NCBI GenBank assembly: GCA_002293245.1
Contig: DBCV01000047.1
Span: 1 to 12,033, forward strand
Source of the DNA: Candidatus Saccharibacteria bacterium UBA949
GTDB taxonomy: Bacteria; Patescibacteriota; Saccharimonadia; Saccharimonadales; Saccharimonadaceae
DNA length: 12,033 nt
Direction of reading: 5' to 3'
Position 1 is the stretch's first letter; every line of letters begins with the position of its first letter. The notes below the pieces were generated by a model that was not told the DNA's origin, made no database searches, and worked only from the letters and a program-made list of their open reading frames with translations. Below are positions 1-5,633 of this stretch, piece after piece. The translations under genes and the position numbers were made by a program.

Positions 1-75
1 CTAGGTTTCTGATGAATGTGTCGGCTGAATGGGTGGATTCATGCTTCAATTACGAGATGGGGAGTTTTCTTTTCT

Positions 76-110
76 GATGAACCCGAGTGAACGGGGGTTT
101 ATTTTTTTTG
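76..110 (+). terminator. Rho-independent terminator of an upstream gene
   Basis: A stem of AACCC (80-84) and GGGTT (95-99), extendable by a few weaker pairs, is followed by a run of T residues (102-109). It would end a plus-strand transcript entering from left of the window. I see no convincing coding sequence in 1-75; that stretch has a small dyad (TGAAT/ATTCA around 26-41) and two copies of TTCTGATGAA (7-16, 72-81) of unknown meaning. Confidence 0.6.
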
Positions 111-117
111 TCCAAGG

Positions 118-132
118 TGATAAAATAAACTT
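118..132 (+). promoter_or_regulatory. Extended -10 promoter, leaderless start of the ATPase gene
   Basis: TG at 118-119, one base, then TAAAAT at 121-126 (5 of 6 to TATAAT). Only six bases separate it from the ATG at 133, so transcription would start at or beside the start codon. There is no Shine-Dalgarno sequence. The same arrangement occurs before rep and ftsW in this window. No good -35 box is visible. Confidence 0.55.
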
Positions 133-2955
133 ATGACATTTTTAGAGATCGTTGGTAATCCTTTGGTTTGGATTCCAATCGTGGGGTTGTTGGGATTTTT
201 GGCATGGAGAAACTTCAGAAAACGCAAGGTTTCCTATGATACGATACCCTACGAAGATGGTGTTCTACTGGAATTGGAGATACCTCGGACAAATGATAAG
301 AAAGAGCTAGCGGCCGAACAGATGTTTGCTAGCTTGCATGGAATTTTGCGCGACAGTGACGAAGCTAAAAGCACACCTGTTCAAGAGTATATTAGTTTGG
401 AGATAGCTTACGTTAACGGACGGATAAAGTTCTTCGTCTGGACACCAAAATTGCTAAAGAATTTTGTGGAAAGCCAGATTTACTCTCAATATCCGACAGT
501 ACAGATTCATCCAACTCAAGGAGACTATGCAACTCAACTGAACAACTTACCTGTTACATACGAAACGGAATTGGTATTGACAGATAGTGAATTCTTGCCG
601 ATTCGCACATTCGAAAGTTTCGACGTAGATCCATTGGCTGGCATTACCGGTGTAATGGCCAAGCTTGATAGCGACGGAGAGCGACGCGAACAGATGTGGG
701 CCCAGATAATCGTAAGGCCTATCGCCGATAGCTGGCATAAACAGTCCGCGGCCTGGGTAAAAGATGTGAAGAAAGGAGTGAAGACCGGGTTTCATCCTGA
801 CACAAAATGGTGGAAGCAGGTGTTATTTGCTCTGTGGAAGCCACCAGAAGCCGACGATGCTAAGCCAGAACCGAGTGAAAGAGAAAAGACACGAATTAGC
901 AAGGCTGAGGAAAAGGCTACAAAGCTGGGTTATCAAGTGAAAATTCGTTTGGTTTATGGCGGCCCAGACCAGGAAGCAGCGCGATTGAATATGCAAGCAC
1001 TGGTTGGAACGTTCAAGCAGTATAATAGCACAAACTTGAACGGATTCAAGGCAACTTCCGGATCGTTTGAGACAGCGAAGATTGACGAGTATCGAACTCG
1101 GTCTTTCGACGACAAAGGCTTTGTGTTGAACATTTCCGAGCTAGCTTCTTTATATCATCTTCCACATACCAGTGTAGAGACACCGAATGTGGCCTGGGCG
1201 ACGAGCAAGACGGCTGAGCCACCGTCAAAATTACCTATTATGACTGGCGATCCAAAAGCTGACGAAAATATTTCGGCGTTCGGATTGACGAATTTCCGCG
1301 GAGTAAATCATCAATTTGGGATGTTGCGACGTGATCGCAACCGACACGTGTACATCATCGGACAGACTGGGGCAGGGAAGTCGGGACTATTGGAGTTGTT
1401 TGCATTGTCAGACGTTTTCCATGATCAGGGTTATGCGATTATCGACCCGCACGGCGATTTTGCCGTAAATAATATGCGGTTTATTCCTGAACGGCGTATG
1501 AAAGACGTGGTGTATTTTAACCCGGCCGACACCAAGTTCCCGATGGCGTTCAACCCGATGGAAGTGACTGACCCGAGCAGAAAACCGAACATTAGTTCGG
1601 AAATTATCGGGGTGCTGAAGCGGATGTTCGGTGAGTCTTGGGGTCCACGCCTGGAATATATTCTGCGCTACACCGTTTTGGCGCTGTTGGACCGGCCGAA
1701 TACCACTATGTTGGATATTACTAGGATGCTAACGGAAAAAGATTACCGCAAGGAAACTCTGGAATACTGCAAGGATATTACGGTTTTGCAGTTCTGGAAG
1801 GCAGAGTTTGGCCAGTGGGGCGAAAAACAGGTGAACGAAGCGATTGCGCCAGTTCTAAACAAGGTTGGAGCCTTTGTGGCCAACCCGATTATCCGCAATA
1901 TCATCGGCCAGCCCAAGTCGGCCTTTAATATCCGCAAGATTATGGATGAGGGTAAGATTTTGATTGTGAACTTGAGCAAGGGCTTGATTGGCGAAGATAA
2001 TGCGGGCATTTTGGGTGCGTTCCTGGTGACCAAGGTCCAGTTGGCCGCCATGAGCCGCTCGGATATCCCGAATGTGGACGATCGGCGCCAGTTCTATCTG
2101 TATGTGGACGAGTTCCAGAACTTTGCCACCGATTCGTTTGCCACGATTTTGTCCGAAGCGCGTAAGTATGGCCTGAACCTGACTGTGGCTAACCAATATG
2201 TTTCACAGATGCAACCAACTGTGCGCGATGCAGTGTTTGGCAACGTGGGCACGACGATTTCGTTCCGAGTCTCCGCAGATGATGCGCCGATTTTATCCAA
2301 GCAGTTCGAGCCAACTTTTGAGGCGGCCGACTTGGTGCAAATGAATAACCGGCACTTTATTATTAGTATGATTGTGGCGGGCGAAAAAATGCCAGCGTTC
2401 TCGGCAACTACGTTAAACTTGCCGTCGGCCAATCCAGAATCCGATCATTCCGCGGGTATTGTCGAGAACTCTCGCAAAATGTATGCTCGGCCGCGCGCCG
2501 AGGTGGAGGCGGAGATTGCTGCGGTGATTGAGTCTGCGAACAAGTTCCAGGATAGCTTGGCAGAGCAGGGGAGAGTGGGGAACGAGCAGGGAACTGCTGC
2601 CAAGAATCGAGCTGATGCGATTCGCCAGTTCAAGATGTCTGCCCCTTCGGCTGCGGCGCAGTTCGCTGTGGAGGCGCAGTCTAATTCTGCTCCGCCGCGC
2701 CGAGAGGAATATCGATCTGCACCTGACGCCACAGCTCATAGGTCTCATGACGAAGGCGAACAAAAACCGAACTCTGGTTCGACGTCCGGCATGAATCAGC
2801 TGAAGAATTTGAAGGATATGATCGAGTCAAAGTCTTTGGATTCGTTGGGTAGTTCTTCTGGCGCTTCCGGTTCTTCCGCGCCGAGGTCGGGCGAGGCCCG
2901 GGGTAGGTCTGAGTATAAGGGGCGCAACAACAAGGGTCGACGGCCGAGAAAATAG
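133..2955 (+). CDS. VirD4/TraG-type membrane-anchored DNA-translocating ATPase
   Basis: A 940-residue protein of the HerA/FtsK-VirD4 superfamily, expected to sit at the membrane and move DNA or couple a substrate to a type IV secretion/pilus-like channel. Seen: one N-terminal membrane segment (about residues 8-25) followed by basic residues; a roughly 350-residue domain without a motif I recognise; Walker A GQTGAGKS at 410-417; an IDPHGD motif shortly after; Walker B YLYVDEF ending near 661 (D659, E660); a VANQYVSQM sensor-like motif; and a long Ser/Gly/Arg-rich basic tail after about residue 790 that is probably disordered. Such proteins are annotated in Patescibacteria as conjugative DNA transfer or TraM-recognition-domain proteins. 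It has its own promoter and lies outside the prophage repeats, so I do not count it as phage. The real substrate is unknown. The start is fixed by the promoter spacing. Confidence 0.8.
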   Translation: MTFLEIVGNPLVWIPIVGLLGFLAWRNFRKRKVSYDTIPYEDGVLLELEIPRTNDKKELAAEQMFASLHGILRDSDEAKSTPVQEYISLEIAYVNGRIKFFVWTPKLLKNFVESQIYSQYPTVQIHPTQGDYATQLNNLPVTYETELVLTDSEFLPIRTFESFDVDPLAGITGVMAKLDSDGERREQMWAQIIVRPIADSWHKQSAAWVKDVKKGVKTGFHPDTKWWKQVLFALWKPPEADDAKPEPSEREKTRISKAEEKATKLGYQVKIRLVYGGPDQEAARLNMQALVGTFKQYNSTNLNGFKATSGSFETAKIDEYRTRSFDDKGFVLNISELASLYHLPHTSVETPNVAWATSKTAEPPSKLPIMTGDPKADENISAFGLTNFRGVNHQFGMLRRDRNRHVYIIGQTGAGKSGLLELFALSDVFHDQGYAIIDPHGDFAVNNMRFIPERRMKDVVYFNPADTKFPMAFNPMEVTDPSRKPNISSEIIGVLKRMFGESWGPRLEYILRYTVLALLDRPNTTMLDITRMLTEKDYRKETLEYCKDITVLQFWKAEFGQWGEKQVNEAIAPVLNKVGAFVANPIIRNIIGQPKSAFNIRKIMDEGKILIVNLSKGLIGEDNAGILGAFLVTKVQLAAMSRSDIPNVDDRRQFYLYVDEFQNFATDSFATILSEARKYGLNLTVANQYVSQMQPTVRDAVFGNVGTTISFRVSADDAPILSKQFEPTFEAADLVQMNNRHFIISMIVAGEKMPAFSATTLNLPSANPESDHSAGIVENSRKMYARPRAEVEAEIAAVIESANKFQDSLAEQGRVGNEQGTAAKNRADAIRQFKMSAPSAAAQFAVEAQSNSAPPRREEYRSAPDATAHRSHDEGEQKPNSGSTSGMNQLKNLKDMIESKSLDSLGSSSGASGSSAPRSGEARGRSEYKGRNNKGRRPRK

Positions 2956-3056
2956 CTGCTGGTCTTTCGCATTCTTTAACGCCTACCGTCGATGAAATAT
3001 GCACAGTATCAGGTTGACGAGCGGAGCAGGGGATGGGTTTATCGATCGTCTTTTGT

Positions 3057-3527
3057 CTATAGACCTAATGTCGCACAATGTATGGTGTATGTCATCATGA
3101 ATTCTCGGTATCCTATTTCGCCACGTCGTAATTTGTCGAAATCATCCAGGAAACCGCTTAATTCGAGCTTTTCGGGGCATAAATTCTCTATTGGTATATT
3201 TGAGATTATGCTTTGTTTAGAATAGTGAAACTTGGTAGGCTCGTTATCATGCGTTAGATAGGCCGCCAAACCGCTTCTAGAGATGACTTTCTGAAGAACA
3301 TTAGTCGGGATACCTATATCTTCGGCCACGGAATGGAACGAGCGGGGGTTCGGAAACTGTATAAAAAAGTGGTAGTGAGGGTCTGTATCCTTGTCTTTAT
3401 CGTGCAGAATGTAGGCATATGCAGGGCATTGCTCTGCTTGCTTGATTATTGCCACACGATTTTCATCGTTTGCCTTAATTACGAACGTGAAATCTCGTCG
3501 TTTTTGGGGTGTTTTTAGTCCGGCCAT
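3057..3527 (-). CDS. rep: Rolling-circle replication initiator (HUH, Rep_2/RepB-like), 3' end formed by att
   Basis: A 156-residue protein in the integrated state, likely to nick the origin and start rolling-circle replication of phage DNA. Seen: ILHDKDKD (about 40-47), supplying the His and Asp that in pMV158 RepB complete the metal site; the HUH motif HYHFF at 51-55; and AAYLTHDN with Tyr90 at the position of the RepB nicking tyrosine. The first ~115 residues resemble the RepB catalytic domain; the remainder is shorter than in RepB relatives (about 200 aa). The frame stays open upstream to 3656, but ATG 3527 is preferred because a good promoter ends 7 nt before it and conserved sequence begins there. 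The final nine residues and stop are encoded by attL; in a circular form the frame would continue for 32 residues to a TGA at 7747. Confidence 0.8.
   Translation of the reverse strand: MAGLKTPQKRRDFTFVIKANDENRVAIIKQAEQCPAYAYILHDKDKDTDPHYHFFIQFPNPRSFHSVAEDIGIPTNVLQKVISRSGLAAYLTHDNEPTKFHYSKQSIISNIPIENLCPEKLELSGFLDDFDKLRRGEIGYREFMMTYTIHCATLGL
3058..3084. repeat. attL: left copy of a 27-bp perfect direct repeat
   Basis: Identical over 27 bp to 7844-7870; the bases on both sides differ (c/a on the left, g/t on the right). It contains CTAATGTCGCACAATG. The length is close to the 28 bp of a dif/Xer site, but neither arm matches the bacterial dif consensus well (about 5 of 11 each at best). The minus strand of this copy encodes the last residues of Rep. 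Confidence 0.85.
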
Positions 3528-3563
3528 TGGTAGGAGTATATCACGCTTATTTTTTATATGCAA
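3528..3563 (-). promoter_or_regulatory. Promoter of rep, leaderless
   Basis: On the minus strand, TTGCAT (3563-3558) is followed 17 bp later by TATACT (3540-3535) with an extended TG one base upstream (3543-3542). The -10 box ends 7 nt before the rep ATG, so the mRNA would begin at or near the start codon. No Shine-Dalgarno sequence precedes this ATG. Confidence 0.55.
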
Positions 3564-3590
3564 GCTTTTTCGGACTTTTTTCAAAATATA

Positions 3591-3599
3591 TGCGATAAT
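3591..3599 (+). promoter_or_regulatory. Extended -10 promoter for the DUF2726 gene
   Basis: TGC followed by GATAAT (3594-3599), an extended -10 with 5 of 6 matches to TATAAT. The start codon is at 3632, leaving a short leader that includes AAGGGGA (3619-3625) as a poor ribosome site. No clear -35 box. It is divergent from the rep promoter. Confidence 0.4.
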
Positions 3600-3631
3600 A
3601 GTAGTCAGTAGTAATAAAAAGGGGATCCCAA

Positions 3632-4141
3632 ATGGATAGCATAGCACCAATAGCAATCGTTGTCGGAATACTTTTCGTCATATGCGTCGTAGCAAAAGCA
3701 GTTGTCGGGGAGGGGAAGTCGAAACCGGAAAAACCAAAGTATTTTTACTCCGCTAAAAAACATCTGATGACTACCTCTGAGGAAGAGTTTTTCAGAACAT
3801 TATGTAAGCTATTTGTCAATAGGTGTTATGTTTTCCCGCAGGTCCACCTATCTGCAGTATTAAACCATAAAACCAGAGGTCAAGACTGGCGAGCCGCCTT
3901 TTTTCATATCAATGGTAAATCAGTTGATTTTTTGCTGTGTGACAAAAAAACGCTTCAGCCGATTTGCGCGATCGAACTCGATGATCACACGCACGAGCAG
4001 GGAAGTCGCGTCGATAGAGATATAGAGGTAGAGCGTATATTCACACACGCAAAATTACCGTTGGTGAGGTTTAGGGATTACAGAAGTCTAAGCGATAAGT
4101 CGATTGTCGACAAAATCGCTGGCGCTATCAATACGCACTGA
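3632..4141 (+). CDS. Membrane-anchored DUF2726 protein, PD-(D/E)XK nuclease-like; prophage cargo
   Basis: A 169-residue protein with one N-terminal membrane segment (about residues 5-23) and a cytosolic DUF2726-like domain. Seen: VDFLLCD at 98-104, AIELDDHTH at 113-121 and RVDRD at 126-130, the acidic and His pattern of this restriction-endonuclease-like fold. A DNA-cleaving activity is inferred from the fold; substrate and role are unknown. It is the only gene of the element on the plus strand, is divergent from rep and has its own promoter, the usual position of phage cargo (moron) genes. A part in excluding rival phages or plasmids, or in processing DNA at the membrane, is a guess. Its stop codon abuts a strong hairpin. 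Confidence 0.7.
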   Translation: MDSIAPIAIVVGILFVICVVAKAVVGEGKSKPEKPKYFYSAKKHLMTTSEEEFFRTLCKLFVNRCYVFPQVHLSAVLNHKTRGQDWRAAFFHINGKSVDFLLCDKKTLQPICAIELDDHTHEQGSRVDRDIEVERIFTHAKLPLVRFRDYRSLSDKSIVDKIAGAINTH

Positions 4142-4202
4142 AGCGCCGAACGCCGGCGTGGCGGCTTTTCGGCCGCCACCTAGCCGGCTTTTAGCGGCGC
4201 TT
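4141..4202. other. 62-nt GC-rich hairpin: terminator of the DUF2726 gene and/or packaging signal
   Basis: Nested arms: AAGCGCCG (4141-4148) with CGGCGCTT (4195-4202); GCCGGC (4152-4157) with GCCGGC (4183-4188); GTGGCGGC (4158-4165) with GCCGCCAC (4172-4179); loop TTTTCG. The inner stem is followed on the plus strand by four Ts (4189-4192), so it may terminate the DUF2726 transcript. The outer stem has no U-tract on either side. Filamentous phage packaging signals are strong hairpins in noncoding DNA, and this is the strongest hairpin in the element. Confidence 0.65.
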
Positions 4203-4248
4203 AATCGGAAAATAAGGAGCGGTAGAGCGCCCAACCTTTTAATGGAAC

Positions 4249-4294
4249 AAAAATCCCCCAATCGACTTGCCAGGTGCGCAAGGGAAATAGGGGA
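4249..4294 (-). terminator. Terminator of the coat/assembly operon
   Basis: Read on the minus strand just after the coat gene stop: TCCCC (4294-4290), an inner stem CTTGC/GCAAG (4282-4278 with 4270-4266), then GGGGGA (4259-4254) and TTTTT (4253-4249). The arms enclose each other and a U-tract follows, so this is a plausible Rho-independent terminator 12 bp downstream of the last operon gene. Confidence 0.55.
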
Positions 4295-4305
4295 GTTAGC
4301 TGCTG

Positions 4306-4497
4306 CTAATGGCGAATGAGTTTGCCGGCCACACTCCGCAACGCGCGGACAACTCCGCGGAAGACGGTCGGAGCGACCTTAAACACAAACACGATGCCGA
4401 CAGCACCGATAATCCACGGCAAGATGGAAATCAGAGTAGATTGAATACTCGTCCAGTCAAAGGCCGAAGTGATAGCGGTGGTTGCATTTTCACCCAT
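4306..4497 (-). CDS. Major coat protein, pVIII-like
   Basis: A 63-residue protein with the three-part layout of filamentous phage major coat proteins. It has a short polar N-terminus with acidic Glu3 and Asp14, a single hydrophobic helix at about 22-39, and a basic C-terminal stretch (Lys40, Arg47, Arg51, Arg54, Lys59, Arg62) that would line the ssDNA inside the virion. There is no cleavable signal sequence, so it would insert directly, as an already mature-sized form. AAAGGAG lies 8 nt before ATG 4497 and overlaps the end of the upstream ATPase gene. As the last gene of the operon before the terminator, it might also need its own promoter for high expression; I see no clear one. The assignment rests on architecture and neighbours, since coat sequences barely conserve. 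Confidence 0.75.
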   Translation of the reverse strand: MGENATTAITSAFDWTSIQSTLISILPWIIGAVGIVFVFKVAPTVFRGVVRALRSVAGKLIRH

Positions 4498-4503
4498 GTG
4501 TGT

Positions 4504-5217
4504 TTACTCCTTTCTTGAATACATAATAGCACGAGCGGTTTGAATTTGCAAGTCCTCCTCAGTCTGGGTCGTATAAATATTTTGATCAATGCTGTTTTTG
4601 GTCAGGTAGGCGTCGATAAGTTGGCTGGTGTCGTAAGAATCGCCAATCTCTTGGGTGCGGAAAAATACGTCGATATCAATCTGTTGACCAGTGTATTTGT
4701 CTTTTTTTACATCAAAGCTAACAGAGTCGGCGAGATAGTATGCGTTGAACTGTAGGCGCTTAGAGATAAGTGTTTTGCATTTGACAAGTATCTTGAAGTG
4801 TCGCCGAATATGCGTCTGTAGGTCGGCGAAGTTTTGGATCGTTGAAACCACCATAAGATTGCGCTTTCGAACTTGGGTAGCGCCGGAAAAAGCAGATATG
4901 TCGATTCCTTTTTTATTGTTGAGAAAGAGCTCGCCAATCTCATCAACAACGAGTATGGCGTTTTTAAGCTCGGGGTCTGCAAGGATTTTAGCGACGTCTT
5001 CAGATCGATATTGCTCCGCCTTCGAACCGTCAGGCAGGGTGATACGGATATTGGAAAGAACACGCAAACCAGGACAACGTCGCTTTTCTTCTCGGACGTA
5101 GTGAACCATCGAAAACGTCTTGCCGGTACCTTGAGCGCCTTCAAACGCCATAAGCCCACTAATCTCTTTGCTGGGCTTGATTTTCTTTTTGAAGATTGTG
5201 TTCCAGTAGATAGCCAC
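4504..5217 (-). CDS. zot: Zot/pI-family phage assembly ATPase
   Basis: A 237-residue P-loop ATPase of the Zot (zonular occludens toxin)/gene I family, which drives extrusion of filamentous virions at the inner membrane. Seen: Walker A GAQGTGKT at 27-34, Walker B ILVVDE at 88-93 and a sensor-like STIQNF at 125-130 followed by Arg-rich sequence. Unlike pI of Ff phages, there is no membrane segment after the ATPase domain, so it must dock through partners or be peripheral. The start is GTG 5217: AAGGAG lies 5 nt upstream and an in-frame TGA precedes it. It is followed after 6 bp by the coat gene. This is the hallmark gene that identifies the element as an inovirus. Confidence 0.88.
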   Translation of the reverse strand: MAIYWNTIFKKKIKPSKEISGLMAFEGAQGTGKTFSMVHYVREEKRRCPGLRVLSNIRITLPDGSKAEQYRSEDVAKILADPELKNAILVVDEIGELFLNNKKGIDISAFSGATQVRKRNLMVVSTIQNFADLQTHIRRHFKILVKCKTLISKRLQFNAYYLADSVSFDVKKDKYTGQQIDIDVFFRTQEIGDSYDTSQLIDAYLTKNSIDQNIYTTQTEEDLQIQTARAIMYSRKE

Positions 5218-5341
5218 GGCTGCTCCTTTTCATTGCTCGGCGTTCTAGCCGATTGTTGTGATTCCATTTTTTAGTTCGACCTTTCCGGAGGTGTTTGCCC
5301 CATTCGACATTCTTTTTGACAAAATAGCCTTTGTTTGCCAC
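5159..5341 (-). CDS. Possible 60-residue basic protein between pVI-like and Zot genes
   Basis: The 125 bp between the pVI-like stop and the Zot start are fully open in this frame, which begins with GTG 5341 directly after the previous stop (a TTG at 5359 is an alternative) and overlaps the Zot start by 59 bp. The product is rich in Lys, Arg and Asn (for example VKKNVEWGKHLRKGRTKKW) and has no membrane segment. A small basic protein could bind phage DNA. The ribosome site is poor and the C-terminal 20 residues lie over Zot coding sequence, so this could also be an untranslated spacer. Confidence 0.35.
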   Translation of the reverse strand: MANKGYFVKKNVEWGKHLRKGRTKKWNHNNRLERRAMKRSSRGYLLEHNLQKENQAQQRD

Positions 5342-5342
5342 C

Positions 5343-5633
5343 TTAATAACCCCTGACAAGCCTTAGTATGGTTTTAATACCCTTGACCGCTAGGCCGGTG
5401 GTGACCGCAAAGACCACCACCGTTATCTGTATGTTCCACAGTTCTTGGCTGACCCCGAGAGTCTTTAGACCAAAATCGACCACACCTGAGAACATCGAAG
5501 AAATCCATGTGACCACGCCGGGCAGGAGATTGAGACCGGGAACGGCGGAAAATAAGAGGTTAATAGGGGCGAACAGGACGTTCATGATACCAGAAAGAAC
5601 AGAGAATAATCCATTGACAATTGCGTTAATCAT
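5343..5633 (-). CDS. Small hydrophobic membrane protein, pVI-like minor coat
   Basis: A 96-residue, very hydrophobic protein with membrane segments at about 5-31 (one long or two short) and 68-86, and a basic end (Lys84, Lys87, Arg91, Arg94). The start is ATG 5633, preceded by a perfect AGGAGG 10 nt upstream and overlapping the stop of the adsorption gene as ATGA, so translation is probably coupled. A longer frame to 5759 is open but its extra residues lie in the adsorption gene and have no ribosome site. Placed between the pIII-like and pI-like genes, as gene VI is in Ff phages. Identity as pVI is inferred from position, size and hydrophobicity. Confidence 0.65.
   Translation of the reverse strand: MINAIVNGLFSVLSGIMNVLFAPINLLFSAVPGLNLLPGVVTWISSMFSGVVDFGLKTLGVSQELWNIQITVVVFAVTTGLAVKGIKTILRLVRGY

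Noticed and set aside
133..2955. Reading the whole left part as a conjugative element because of the VirD4/TraG-type ATPase
   Set aside because: No relaxase or other transfer genes are in the window, the gene lies outside the repeats, and such ATPases are ordinary in Patescibacteria chromosomes.
3058..3084. Calling the repeat a canonical dif site
   Set aside because: Arms match the XerC/XerD consensus at only about 5 of 11 positions each and the dyad is weak; the length alone is not enough.
3528..3656. Longer Rep starting at 3656 with a hydrophobic N-terminus
   Set aside because: The extra 43 codons cover the rep promoter and the divergent promoter, and Rep_2 similarity begins right after ATG 3527.
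4242..4319. Plus-strand 25-codon frame starting at an ATG after the DUF2726 hairpin
   Set aside because: No properly spaced ribosome site, and it lies over the coat operon terminator and the end of the coat gene.
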